Below are positions 34,218 through 42,947 of a DNA stretch of 64,000 nt, in pieces (the first letter of the stretch is position 1; each line of letters opens with the position of its first letter). The DNA is taken from positions 604,207-668,206 of the forward strand of contig UEHQ01000002.1 in assembly GCA_900489925.1 (NCBI GenBank). Direction: 5' to 3'. This DNA is from Hyphomicrobiales bacterium. Its GTDB lineage: Bacteria > Pseudomonadota > Alphaproteobacteria > Rhizobiales > Rhizobiaceae. A program made the translations under genes and the position numbers. The notes below the pieces were generated by a model. The model was not told the origin of the DNA. It saw only the letters and a program-made list of their open reading frames with translations, and did no database searches.

Positions 34218-36581
34218 CTATTGGCCCATGATCAGGTCAAGCAAAGTCGTGCGGCGCGGACGCTCGACGGGGCCCTCCAGCGTATCGCCGACCTCGCCCG
34301 GCGGAACGGCGTCGCCATAGCCGTAGCGGCCATCTTCCGCAACGTCCGAGGGGGGAACCGGACCTCTGCCGACCGGCGCAAGCTGCTGCCGCGCAGGCCG
34401 GCTTGGCGCCTGCGGATAGCGGCTTTCCGCCTCGCTCGATCCGCCGAAAACACCCGATATGATGCTGCCGATCGTGCTTGGTTCTTCGACCGGCTGCTGC
34501 ATGCCGGGTTGCTGCATGCCGGGCTCGACCGACGCCATCGGCTGATCGGCATTGCCCGGGCTGACCGGATCGGCCATGAACTGGCCGCTGCCGAACAGTG
34601 GAGCAGGCGACAGCCCCTTGTGGGCGGCGACCATGAATGTCTGCCAGGCCTTGGCCGGCAAACCGCCGCCGGTGACCTTCTTCATCGGCTTACCATCGTC
34701 ATTGCCGAACCAGACGCCCGTCGTCAGGTTGCTGGTGAAGCCGACGAAAAGCGCGTCGCGCGAATTCTGCGTCGTGCCGGTCTTGCCGGCTGCCTGCCAG
34801 CCCGGGATCTTGGCGCTCTTGCCCGTGCCCTGATCGATCACGCCCATCATCATCGCGTTCATGTTCGCGGCGATCGTCTCGGACAACACGCGGGGCGGAT
34901 TGTCATAGGTATTTTCGTAGAGAACCTTGCTGCCGTCGGCGGTCGTCACGCGGCGGATGACGTGCGGCGTTGCCTTGTATCCGCCGTTCATGAAGGCCGC
35001 ATAGGCGCCGGTCAGCTCCATCAGCGACACTTCAGACGTACCAAGCGCAATCGACGCGTTCGGCTGCAGTTCCGATTCGATGCCAAGGCGATGCGCCAGC
35101 TTGATCACCTGATCCGGGCCGTCATACATCACCAGCTGCGCGGCAACCGTATTCAGGGACTTCGCAAGCGCCGTCGCGAGCGTCACCTGACCATTGTATT
35201 TCTTTTCGTAGTTTTCCGGCGTCCAGTCGCCGATCCGGATCGGCGCGTCGTTGAACACCGAAAATGGCGTCAGACCCTTTTCGAGCGCTGCGGCGTAGAC
35301 GAACGGCTTGAAGGAGGAGCCCGGCTGGCGCTTGGCCTTGACGGCGCGATTGAACTGGCTGTCGGCGTAGTCACGACCGCCGACCAGAGCGCGGATCGCG
35401 CCGGTGCCGTCGATCGAGACAAGGGCTGCCTGCGACGCGTCGAGCTTGGCTCCGTCTTTGTTCAGCACATCCGTCAGGGACTGCTCCGCCCGCTTTTCGA
35501 GCGTCTTGTCGATCGTCGTATCGACGACGATGTCTTCCTTCACGTCGCCGATCAGCCCCGGCAGCTCGTCCATCACCATATCGGCGACGTAGTGTCCGGC
35601 TCCAGACCAGTAGCGCTTTGCCTTGGCCGGCGTCTGCGACATGGCCGTCTTGACCTCGTCGTCGGTGACATAGCCCTGGTCGCGCATGGCTTGCAGAACC
35701 ACTTGCGCGCGGGCATTGGCCGCTTCCGGATCACGCGCTGGCGACAGACGCGACGGAGCCTTGACCAGACCGGCGAGGAGCGCTGCCTCGCCGAGGTTCA
35801 CGTCGCGCGCCGACTTGTTGAAGTAGCGACGCGATGCGGCCTCGACGCCATAGGCGTTCGAACCGAAGAAAACGCGGTTGAGATACATCGCAAGGATCTG
35901 ATCCTTGGTATATTTCTGCTCCAGCCACAGAGCGAGAAGCACTTCCTGTACCTTGCGCTCGAGCGTGCGATCCGGCGACAGGAACAGGTTCTTGGCAAGC
36001 TGCTGCGTCAGTGTCGAACCGCCCTGGACCATGTGACCTGATGTCAGGTTGGTGACGAAGGCGCGGGCCAGCCCGAGAGGGTCGACGCCATAGTGCGAAT
36101 AGAAACGGCGGTCCTCGATCGCAACGATCGCCTCGGGGATATAGGGAGACATGTCTTCCAGCGCGAGCGCCTCGCCACCGGTCGTACCGCGGTTGGCCAT
36201 GACGCTGCCGTCCACGGCCGTGATCTTCACGTTCGGCGGACGATCAGGGATGGCCCAGGTGCTGGCACTGGGCATGCGCGAGCCGTAGTAGAAGACGAGG
36301 CCCGCCACGCCAATCCCGGCCCAGATGCCGAGCACGATGCACCAATAGACGACCCGGCGAATAAATCCGAAGAGACCGCCGCTTTCGCGCGGTGGCGGGC
36401 GGCGCTTGCGCCCAGCCGGCTGGCGGGAACGCGAAGGCTTGGAGGAGGTGGATCGCTTTACAGAACGCCCGCCTGCGACGCGATCTTCGGCGTCGAGGGC
36501 GAAATCGTCATCATCATCCCGGCTGTCGCGGCCGTTGAAGGACGGTTCGATTCTGTCGTGTGATCTGCCTCTGCCTGCCAT
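34218..36581 (-). CDS. class A penicillin-binding protein (PBP1a family)
   Basis: A 787-residue bifunctional cell-wall synthase. A basic, disordered cytoplasmic N-terminus (about 70 residues) leads to one membrane helix (VVYWCIVLGIWAGIGVAGLV). Next is the GT51 glycosyltransferase with the catalytic Glu in IEDRRFYSHYGVDPLG and QGGSTLTQQLAKNLFL, then the transpeptidase with SxxK in GSSFKPFVY, an SxN-type motif and KTGT in GKTGTTQNSRDALFVG. A Pro/Gln-rich tail of about 110 residues (repeated QQPGMQQP) follows. It builds and cross-links peptidoglycan at the inner membrane. No partner gene is adjacent. Confidence 0.93.
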   Translation of the reverse strand: MAGRGRSHDRIEPSFNGRDSRDDDDDFALDAEDRVAGGRSVKRSTSSKPSRSRQPAGRKRRPPPRESGGLFGFIRRVVYWCIVLGIWAGIGVAGLVFYYGSRMPSASTWAIPDRPPNVKITAVDGSVMANRGTTGGEALALEDMSPYIPEAIVAIEDRRFYSHYGVDPLGLARAFVTNLTSGHMVQGGSTLTQQLAKNLFLSPDRTLERKVQEVLLALWLEQKYTKDQILAMYLNRVFFGSNAYGVEAASRRYFNKSARDVNLGEAALLAGLVKAPSRLSPARDPEAANARAQVVLQAMRDQGYVTDDEVKTAMSQTPAKAKRYWSGAGHYVADMVMDELPGLIGDVKEDIVVDTTIDKTLEKRAEQSLTDVLNKDGAKLDASQAALVSIDGTGAIRALVGGRDYADSQFNRAVKAKRQPGSSFKPFVYAAALEKGLTPFSVFNDAPIRIGDWTPENYEKKYNGQVTLATALAKSLNTVAAQLVMYDGPDQVIKLAHRLGIESELQPNASIALGTSEVSLMELTGAYAAFMNGGYKATPHVIRRVTTADGSKVLYENTYDNPPRVLSETIAANMNAMMMGVIDQGTGKSAKIPGWQAAGKTGTTQNSRDALFVGFTSNLTTGVWFGNDDGKPMKKVTGGGLPAKAWQTFMVAAHKGLSPAPLFGSGQFMADPVSPGNADQPMASVEPGMQQPGMQQPVEEPSTIGSIISGVFGGSSEAESRYPQAPSRPARQQLAPVGRGPVPPSDVAEDGRYGYGDAVPPGEVGDTLEGPVERPRRTTLLDLIMGQ

Positions 36582-36684
36582 TTAGGACCGGTCGCGCTCC
36601 ATTTTTGCCAAACAAACCCGATGTTTGCAGCATCCGCCCCACTGCTGGCGGTTCTCTACCCGGTTGAACTTTAAATGCGGCGAT

Positions 36685-36699
36685 TTAAGGGGGGGTTAA
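36685..36699. promoter_or_regulatory. CtrA-like box (TTAA-N7-TTAA) between PBP and GCG_CRPN genes
   Basis: TTAAGGGGGGGTTAA fits the CtrA half-site spacing. It lies 104 bases upstream of the penicillin-binding protein start and 150 bases before the divergent secreted protein gene, so it could serve either. The remaining 36582-36848 interval shows no ORF of its own. Binding is an inference. Confidence 0.35.
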
Positions 36700-36848
36700 G
36701 AACTCGTTAGGCACGCTCCAAACCTTTATTTTCCCGCGTTTCGCGCGCCTGGGAGCTGCCCCAACAATGCCATTTTTGGTTCAGCTCCCATTCACTCCGC
36801 GCACTCTCTAATCCTGATGCAAGGGACTTGCAGAACAGAGGTGCAGAG

Positions 36849-37181
36849 ATGCGTATTTCAACAATCGCCATTGCGATTGCCCTAAGCGGAGCAGCCGTTT
36901 CCATTGCCGACGCAATGCCGATGGCGCCCATCGAGCCCGGCGCAGCCAAAGCGCCCGTCCTTGTCGACTATGCATGCGGACGCGGCTACCACATCACCCA
37001 ATGGGGCAATTGCCGTCCGAACTGGAGACCGCCGCCACCGCCGCGATATGGCTGGCGCTACGAACGCACCTACGGTTGGGGCGACCGGCCGCCGCCGCGC
37101 TACGGCTGGGGTTACGACCGGCCCCGCCGCCCGCCACCGGGCTGGGATCGCTATGACCGTTATGACAATAACTGGCGCTAG
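36849..37181 (+). CDS. small secreted protein with GCG_CRPN-type motif
   Basis: A 110-residue protein: signal peptide (ISTIAIAIALSGAAVSIADA), then the motif ACGRGYHITQWGNCRPNW, which fits the Gly-Cys-Gly ... Cys-Arg-Pro-Asn pattern named GCG_CRPN found ahead of repeats in rhizobial exported proteins, and a C-terminal part rich in Pro, Arg, Tyr and Trp (PPPRYGW, DRPPPRYGWGYDRPRRPPP). The two Cys probably form a disulfide. Probably envelope-located; function unknown. A terminator follows 25 bases after the stop. Confidence 0.75.
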   Translation: MRISTIAIAIALSGAAVSIADAMPMAPIEPGAAKAPVLVDYACGRGYHITQWGNCRPNWRPPPPPRYGWRYERTYGWGDRPPPRYGWGYDRPRRPPPGWDRYDRYDNNWR

Positions 37182-37205
37182 ATCCATCCGCTGATATTGA
37201 ACAGG

Positions 37206-37236
37206 AAGGCCCGGCTCATTGCCCGGGCCTTTTTTT
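37206..37236 (+). terminator. rho-independent terminator of the GCG_CRPN gene
   Basis: AAGGCCCGG (37206-37214) pairs with CCGGGCCTT (37223-37231), followed by a run of seven or more T. Confidence 0.92.
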
Positions 37237-37358
37237 GCGCTCCCGACAGCCACGCTATTTTAGCATGGCTGCCATTCGTTGCGGTTGTCACAAATCTGAC
37301 ATATAGCCAGCGGAATTGCGCCTAAGAATAGCGCAGCAAGCGCAATATGTAGGCACTG

Positions 37359-37541
37359 ATGAGCATAGACCCAGCAAAAACGGACGAATTCAAGCTGCGC
37401 GAAGTATGGAGCGTGCAGGAGTTTGCGCGCCAATACCGGCTCAGCAAGATGGAAGAGAGCCGCCTGAAAATGCTGCACGGGCCTTTTGCCGAGATGCGCG
37501 ATCTTCTCGCCGGCCGGGAAAGAACAGTTTCGGTCTGGTAG
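37359..37541 (+). CDS. small conserved hypothetical protein
   Basis: A 60-residue protein with a sequence of predicted helices (EFKLREVWSVQEFARQYRLS, KMEESRLKMLHGPFAEMRDL) and no membrane segment. I do not know a function. The EFARQYRLSKxEE segment resembles a short helix-turn-helix-like stretch, and similar small proteins are widespread in rhizobia as far as I recall. The gene is isolated between two terminators. A TAGG sequence is the only ribosome-binding candidate near the ATG. Confidence 0.55.
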   Translation: MSIDPAKTDEFKLREVWSVQEFARQYRLSKMEESRLKMLHGPFAEMRDLLAGRERTVSVW

Positions 37542-37640
37542 CAGGGAACCATTAGGGCGCTACGCGATTATAGGAGGACGGAACAACCCTCAGTTCCGTC
37601 AGGATCGGCCGCCTCCCCTCAGACGTCCGATCAAAATTAG

Positions 37641-37673
37641 GCCCGGCGACTCATCGAGAGTCCCGGGCTTTTT
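37641..37673 (+). terminator. rho-independent terminator
   Basis: GCCCGGCGACTC pairs with GAGTCCCGGGC around ATCGA (one bulge), followed by TTTTTC. It is about 100 bases after the small ORF at 37359-37541, whose transcript it should end. Confidence 0.8.
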
Positions 37674-37721
37674 CGTGGGCGAAGCCGTGAGAAAAGGCGG
37701 CCTCGCGACCGCCCTTGTCCA

Positions 37722-38582
37722 TTATCTCTGATTGTCGCGGCAAGCCTGATCGCCGGGTGCGCAGGCCGGATGCCGGCGGCGATCCTGGTTGCCGCGATCC
37801 TGACCCGCGTCGCGCCCGCCCTGCGGAGGCCGCTGGACATTGTCGCGATTGCGGTTGCGATCAAATTCCGGCGGACGACCGTTGCCGGGGCGTCCCTGCA
37901 TGTCGGGACGCCGATCGGGTCCGCGATCCGAGTTCGGGCGACGGTCAGGCTGCGACCCGAAATCCGGGCCACCACCGGGACGACCGATCGCATTGCCATT
38001 GCCGGGACGCGGCTGAACATCGGGGCGCCGGTCGGGACCGCGGTCCGAATTCGGACGGCGGTCGGGCTGCGAACCAAAATCAGGACGCCGGTCCGGGCCG
38101 CGATCATAGCCGGGCCTAGGGCCGGGGCCGCGATCATAACCAGGGCCGCGGCCGGGAACGGCAGGTGGGTGATCGTAGACGGGGTTGCGACGCCAGCGAT
38201 CCCGCTCATGGTAGAAATTGCGATCGCGGTAGTAGCGATCCCAATAGTTGCCGACGCTGAAGACGACGGTCGGAATGCCCAGCGGGCGATAATATTCCGG
38301 CCCGACATACACGCGGCGTTGCTGGTAGACCGCCTGCACGTAGGCGCCGGCTACCCAGCCGCGACCACCATAGAACTCGACATCGCACCACGGCACGTCG
38401 GCGAGACATCCATGGATCTCGACCGATTCACCGGCCGGAATGACCGTAACAGCGGGGTATTGCGTGCTTGGACCGGCGCGCATGTTGACGTTTGCAGTGG
38501 CATAGCCCTCTGCGGCTTCGGCAATTGCCGGTGCCAGCAGCAGTGCCGCTACGGCGGCTATTTTCATCAGCATCGGTTTCAC
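37722..38582 (-). CDS. secreted SH3b-domain protein with Arg/Asp/Pro-rich repeats
   Basis: A 286-residue protein: signal peptide (KIAAVAALLLAPAIAEAAEG), a bacterial SH3 domain (about 26-90; NVNMRAGPSTQYPAVTVIPA, then GCLADVPWCDVEFYGGRGWV), a Tyr/Arg stretch with WDRYYRDRNFYHERDRWRR and a long C-terminus of Pro, Asp, Arg and Gly. In this tail a block beginning PDFGSQPDRRPNSDRGPDRR occurs twice. The SH3 part probably binds wall or peptide ligands; the tail should be disordered and strongly charged. Two Cys pairs suggest disulfides. Envelope function unknown. Confidence 0.78.
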   Translation of the reverse strand: MKPMLMKIAAVAALLLAPAIAEAAEGYATANVNMRAGPSTQYPAVTVIPAGESVEIHGCLADVPWCDVEFYGGRGWVAGAYVQAVYQQRRVYVGPEYYRPLGIPTVVFSVGNYWDRYYRDRNFYHERDRWRRNPVYDHPPAVPGRGPGYDRGPGPRPGYDRGPDRRPDFGSQPDRRPNSDRGPDRRPDVQPRPGNGNAIGRPGGGPDFGSQPDRRPNSDRGPDRRPDMQGRPGNGRPPEFDRNRNRDNVQRPPQGGRDAGQDRGNQDRRRHPACAPGDQACRDNQR

Positions 38583-38825
38583 GCTGTACTCCCTTCAGGA
38601 CACGCACCATCGGCGGCGCAAAGAGCGCCGTCGCAACAACTATTCATATATCTTTCAATAGGTTATATTCGGCGCCGGATGAACGCAGCTTGAACGGCAA
38701 TATTTGCTTGGAGGCCTTGAAACCTGCCCTCGCAATACCGATCTATGGTTCTACGGATTGCAGCAGGTGGATATCCGAAGGCGCTTTCATAGTCGCCGAT
38801 GTCCATTGAAGGCCCGGCCGTAGCG

Positions 38826-38841
38826 TTAACGATTCGTTAAC
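38826..38841 (+). promoter_or_regulatory. CtrA box upstream of a candidate sRNA
   Basis: TTAACGATTCGTTAAC is a perfect TTAAC-N6-TTAAC, the best form of the CtrA recognition pattern in alphaproteobacteria, and also a 17-bp odd palindrome with the preceding G. The centre lies about 34 bases before the start of the hairpin at 38867, where a CtrA-activated promoter would begin transcription. Confidence 0.55.
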
Positions 38842-38865
38842 CTTTTCGGGCCACTCTGGCTGCAA

Positions 38866-38948
38866 TATTCGCTTCCTCCTTGACCACGGATGTACTGGCA
38901 TCGAAGTGAAGCGAATGACGAAAGGCCGGTTTTTACCGGCCTTTTTGT
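38866..38948 (+). ncRNA. candidate small RNA with terminator, no ORF
   Basis: ATTCGCTTC (38867-38875) is exactly complementary to GAAGCGAAT (38908-38916), enclosing a 32-base loop that begins CTCCTTGACC, an anti-Shine-Dalgarno-like run. Four bases later a rho-independent terminator follows: AGGCCGGT-TTTT-ACCGGCC and TTTTTG (38922-38946). There is no plausible coding gene on the plus strand from 38583 to 38948. The CtrA-type box is at the right distance for initiation near 38866. I infer an sRNA of about 82 bases; no expression evidence. The rest of 38583-38865 shows nothing else that I can support. Confidence 0.5.
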
Positions 38949-38953
38949 TCTCT

Positions 38954-38988
38954 AAGGCGTCCACGGCGAAAGCCGAGACGCCTTTTTT
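38954..38988 (+). terminator. second plus-oriented terminator after the sRNA candidate
   Basis: AAGGCGTC (38954-38961) pairs with GACGCCTT (38977-38984) with an inner GGC-GAAA-GCC stem and is followed by TTTTTTG. It points in the plus direction and backs up the first terminator 6 bases earlier. On the minus strand it has no T-run, so it does not serve the M20 peptidase gene well. Confidence 0.75.
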
Positions 38989-38993
38989 GTTTT

Positions 38994-40382
38994 TCAGGCC
39001 GCCAGCGCTTCCAGGATGCGGATCCAGGAGCGGATGCCCTTGTGGTAGGAGACCAGCTCGTACTTTTCATTGGGCGAGTGGATGCGGTCATCGCTCAGGC
39101 CGAAGCCGACGAGCAGCGATTCCATCCCCAGCATCTTCTGGAAGTCGCCCACGATCGGAATGGACCCACCCATGCCGATGACGACGGCGGGCTTCGGCCA
39201 TTCGTCGGACAGCGCGGTCTTCGCCTTCGTGAGGACAGGGGAATCGTAGGAAAGATGGATCGCCGGCGAGCCGCCGTGTGGATGAAACTCGACCGAGCAA
39301 TCGGCCGGAATCTTCGAGCGGACGAAGGCGCGGAAGCTTTCGCGGATGGCGTCGGGGTTCTGCGTTCCGACGAGCCGGAAGGAGACCTTGGCGGATGCCT
39401 TGGCCGCGATGACGGTCTTGAACCCTTCGCCGGTGTATCCACCCCAGATGCCGTTGACCTCGGCGGTCGGACGCGCCCAGGTCAATTCGAGAACGGACCG
39501 GCCTTTCTCACCCGAGGGTACGGAGAGGCCAACTTCACCAAGGAAGCTCTCTGCCGTCTTTCCAAGCGTTTCCCAGGATGCCTTGACGTTTTCAGGCGTC
39601 TCCTCGACGCCATCGTAAAAGCCCTCGAGCGTCACGCGCCCGGTCTCGTCGCGCAGGCCCGAAAGCGCTTCGACAAGAATATGGATCGGATTTGCGGCCG
39701 CACCGCCGAAGAGACCGGAATGAAGGTCTCGATCGGCGGCGGTCACGACCACCTCTTCACCGACCAGACCGCGCAGCGCTGCGGCAATGGCCGGCGTATC
39801 GCGATCCCACATGCTGGTATCGCAAACCAGGGCGTAATCTGCCTTCAGCTCTTCGGCGTTGGCCTGCAGGAAAGGCTTCAGCGACGGCGAGCCCGATTCT
39901 TCCTCTCCTTCGAACAGGATGGTGATGCGGCAAGGGAGCGCTCCATTGACTTCCTTGTAGGCGCGGCAGGCTTCGACGAAGGTCATTAGCTGACCCTTGT
40001 CGTCCGCGGTGCCGCGTCCCGTCAGGATCTTGCGGCCGTTTCCGACATCCTTGATCGAGGGTTCGAAGGGATCGTTTTCCCAGAGTTCGATCGGATCGAC
40101 CGGCTGGACGTCATAATGGCCATAGAACAGCACATGCGGCGCAGCGGCGTCTGCACCTTCATGGTGTGCAACCACCATCGGATGTCCGGGTGTGTCGCGC
40201 ACCGAAGCATCGAAACCCAACGTGTTCAGATAGCTCACAAGCCATTCAGCCGCCTTGCGGCATTCAGCCTTATAAGCCGGGTCCGTCGAGATGGACTTGA
40301 TGCGCAGCAACTCGAAGAGCCTGTCCAGGCTCGATGTCAAATTCTCGTCCGCGCGGGCAAGGACCGTCTGTAATTCCGTCAT
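38994..40382 (-). CDS. M20-family metallodipeptidase
   Basis: A 462-residue M20/M25/M40 dipeptidase (CNDP/DapE-like). Metal ligands can be placed: H and D in VLFYGHYDVQPVD, D in GRGTADDKGQ, the general-base pair EE in ILFEGEEESGSP, D in ALVCDTSMWD and H near the C-terminus (DDRIHSPNEKYEL). The lid/dimerisation domain lies between. It should hydrolyse dipeptides or related amides in the cytoplasm. ATG at 40382 is preceded by AAAGGAG; a longer frame of 35 codons was rejected. Monocistronic. Confidence 0.92.
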   Translation of the reverse strand: MTELQTVLARADENLTSSLDRLFELLRIKSISTDPAYKAECRKAAEWLVSYLNTLGFDASVRDTPGHPMVVAHHEGADAAAPHVLFYGHYDVQPVDPIELWENDPFEPSIKDVGNGRKILTGRGTADDKGQLMTFVEACRAYKEVNGALPCRITILFEGEEESGSPSLKPFLQANAEELKADYALVCDTSMWDRDTPAIAAALRGLVGEEVVVTAADRDLHSGLFGGAAANPIHILVEALSGLRDETGRVTLEGFYDGVEETPENVKASWETLGKTAESFLGEVGLSVPSGEKGRSVLELTWARPTAEVNGIWGGYTGEGFKTVIAAKASAKVSFRLVGTQNPDAIRESFRAFVRSKIPADCSVEFHPHGGSPAIHLSYDSPVLTKAKTALSDEWPKPAVVIGMGGSIPIVGDFQKMLGMESLLVGFGLSDDRIHSPNEKYELVSYHKGIRSWIRILEALAA

Positions 40383-40565
40383 TATCGACTCCTTTGGAAA
40401 ATCGCCGGGACGATAGAACAAAGCGGCGACCCTTTCGAGACGAAAAATCCGGTGCCTGCATGCCAACGCCCTCGATGCGGGTGGCACAAAAATGGAAAAT
40501 GCAATTTACAGTTATTTAGTATCACCTCATTAAATTAAGGAGCGAGCTGTTGTTCGAGGTGACTG

Positions 40566-42938
40566 ATGTTTTCCGTACTCACCTGCATTCGAGACAACCA
40601 TGACTGGCGCCTGATCGTTGCCGCGGTCATCGTCTGCCTCGTTGGCAACGTCGCTGCCATGCTCCTCCTTTTCCGCGCGCAGGAATGCGACAGAGCCCAG
40701 CAACGCCGCTGGATCATCGCGTCGGCCTTCGCATGCGGCGTCGGCATCTGGGCGACGCATTTCATCTCGATGCTGGCCTATGACGGCGGCTTTCCGATCA
40801 CCTACGGGCTGGGCCTGACGGTGCTCTCCGTCGTGCTGTCGATCGGCATCTCCCTGCTGGCGATGCTTGTCGCATCCGAAGGAACGAGCGGATACTCCTT
40901 TGCGTCTGGCGGCGTGCTCATGGCGCTTGGGATAGGCGCGATGCACCTGACGGGAATGCAGGCGATCGAAGCACCCGTCGACATCATTTACGATCCCTAC
41001 GCGACACTGGTGGCGATCTGCCTGGGTGCGATCCTTGCAAGCGGCGCGTTTCTTTCGTTCAGCCGCCTCAAGGGTGGCAAGCGGCTCCTGTGTTCGGCCA
41101 TCGCCATGGTGTGCGCCATCGCCGCGATGCATTTCATATCCATGAGCAGCATTACGCTCGTCCCGGTTCCAGGACGCAGCGTTACGGCGACCGTGCTCGA
41201 GACGAAGACGCTTGCCGCCATCGTCATGGCGGTCTCCACCATCCTCATTCTCATTGCTCTCGGCGCGGCGCTTCTGGCGAGCTACCTGACCGATTTGCGC
41301 GGACTTGCAAACGCATCCATGGAAGGATTGCTGATCCTCCACCGCGATGTGATCGTCGATGCCAACGAGCAGATCCTCGCCATGACCGGCTGCCGCCTTG
41401 CCGACCTGCTTGGCGCCAAGCCGGATACGGTTCTGGTTCTGCCGGGGGAGATCAGCGAGGCCACCCACCACGAAACGCAATTGCTAACGAAGGACGAGAC
41501 CGAGCTCCCGGTCGAAGTTCTTGTTCGCAGGATGGTGTATCGCGGCCGCAACTGCCGGGTGCTGGTAGTCCGTGACCTTACGGAGCGCAAGCGCGCGCAG
41601 CAAATGATCGAGCATCTCGCCCAGCATGACGTGCTGACGGGATTGCCGAACCGGTCGCTCTTCGACACGCGGATCCGGCACGCGCTGCAGGCGGCACAAC
41701 GCAAGCGTGGCCAGGTTGCCGTCTTCTTCATGGATCTCGATCGCTTCAAGGCTGTGAACGACATCTTCGGGCATGCCGAAGGTGACCGTATCCTCTGCAA
41801 GGTTGCTGCTCTTCTTCATCGCGTCGCGGACGACAGCGCCACGATCGCGCGGCTGGGCGGCGACGAATTTGCGATCATTCAGGCAGGCAAGAAACAGCCC
41901 GAGGCGGCGCAACGGCTCGCCGGCGACATCCTCGAAGCGCTGGCCGGCGAAATGGATGTGACCCGCGACCCGACCGCCGTCGGCATCAGCATGGGCATTG
42001 CCATTTATCCGACAGACGGGCGGTCGGTCGAGGAACTCTCCGACAACGCGGACACGGCCCTTTACCGGGCCAAGCATGCCGGGCGCGGCAAGGCCTGCTT
42101 CTTCGATACCGAGATGGACGCCGCCGTTCGAGCGCGGCGCCAGATCGAAACCGAGCTACGGCACGCGATCAGCCGCAACCAACTCTATGTGAATTACCAA
42201 CCAATCCTCGACAGCACCACGAATGCCGTCAGCGGCTATGAGGCCCTGATGCGCTGGAACCGGCCGGGGCATGGCATCAGCGAGCCGAACGTCTTCATTT
42301 CCATCGCGGAGGAGAGCGGGACGATCGTACAGCTCGGCGAATGGGTCATGCGCCAGGCCTGCGCGGAAGCTGCCCGCTGGCTGCAACCGCTCTCGATCGC
42401 CGTCAACGTCTCGCCAGTCCAGTTCATGCTGCCGAACCTCTACGAGCGTTTTGCGGCCATCCTCGAGGAAACCGGGCTGGCGCCGCAGCGGCTGGAGCTG
42501 GAGATAACCGAAGCGGCTTTCGTGCGGGATCGGGCGAATACGATCTCGACCCTGATGCGGCTGCACGAACTCGGCGTTCGCATCGTCATGGATGACTTCG
42601 GCACCGGCTTTTCCTCGCTTTCAAACCTGCGCGCCCTGCCCTTCGACAAGATCAAGGTCGACAGGAGCTTTACCGGCGTGCTCGAGCACGACGCGGCGGC
42701 TCGTTCGATCGTTCGCGCGATCATCGGCCTCGGTCATAGTCTCGGCATCCAGGTGGTTACGGAGGGTGTCGAAACCGAATTGCAGCGCAAGATCGTCATC
42801 GATGAGGGATGCGGGCAAATGCAGGGACTGCTGCTCGGAAAGCCGGATATAGAACCCAGCCTCAAGCTGGCGGCACGCGAAAGCTTTCTTTCCACCCACG
42901 CCGACGAACGCACGCCGCCAAAGGCGATCTCAGCGTGA
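40566..42938 (+). CDS. MHYT-PAS-GGDEF-EAL cyclic di-GMP protein
   Basis: A 790-residue protein. The N-terminal MHYT domain (about 10-235, seven helices) shows the repeated motif in WATHFISMLAY, GAMHLTGMQ and AAMHFISMSS. A PAS-like domain follows (NASMEGLLILHRDVIVDANE), then GGDEF with the intact active site RLGGDEFAIIQ and a C-terminal EAL domain with YEALMRWNRP, ITEAAF and MDDFGTGFSSLSNLRAL, KVDRSF. Both catalytic motifs look complete, so it may make and break cyclic di-GMP. MHYT histidines may bind a metal and sense a gas. It is divergent from the M20 gene. Confidence 0.94.
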   Translation: MFSVLTCIRDNHDWRLIVAAVIVCLVGNVAAMLLLFRAQECDRAQQRRWIIASAFACGVGIWATHFISMLAYDGGFPITYGLGLTVLSVVLSIGISLLAMLVASEGTSGYSFASGGVLMALGIGAMHLTGMQAIEAPVDIIYDPYATLVAICLGAILASGAFLSFSRLKGGKRLLCSAIAMVCAIAAMHFISMSSITLVPVPGRSVTATVLETKTLAAIVMAVSTILILIALGAALLASYLTDLRGLANASMEGLLILHRDVIVDANEQILAMTGCRLADLLGAKPDTVLVLPGEISEATHHETQLLTKDETELPVEVLVRRMVYRGRNCRVLVVRDLTERKRAQQMIEHLAQHDVLTGLPNRSLFDTRIRHALQAAQRKRGQVAVFFMDLDRFKAVNDIFGHAEGDRILCKVAALLHRVADDSATIARLGGDEFAIIQAGKKQPEAAQRLAGDILEALAGEMDVTRDPTAVGISMGIAIYPTDGRSVEELSDNADTALYRAKHAGRGKACFFDTEMDAAVRARRQIETELRHAISRNQLYVNYQPILDSTTNAVSGYEALMRWNRPGHGISEPNVFISIAEESGTIVQLGEWVMRQACAEAARWLQPLSIAVNVSPVQFMLPNLYERFAAILEETGLAPQRLELEITEAAFVRDRANTISTLMRLHELGVRIVMDDFGTGFSSLSNLRALPFDKIKVDRSFTGVLEHDAAARSIVRAIIGLGHSLGIQVVTEGVETELQRKIVIDEGCGQMQGLLLGKPDIEPSLKLAARESFLSTHADERTPPKAISA

Positions 42939-42947
42939 GATGTAGGC

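Noticed and set aside
34221..36041. Plus-strand frame of 606 codons opposite the penicillin-binding protein
   Set aside because: Antisense shadow of a gene with clear GT51 and transpeptidase motifs.
37740..38160. Repeats near 37.9-38.1 kb as a possible DNA repeat element
   Set aside because: They follow the reading frame of the SH3b protein and encode the Arg/Asp/Pro block, so they are protein repeats.
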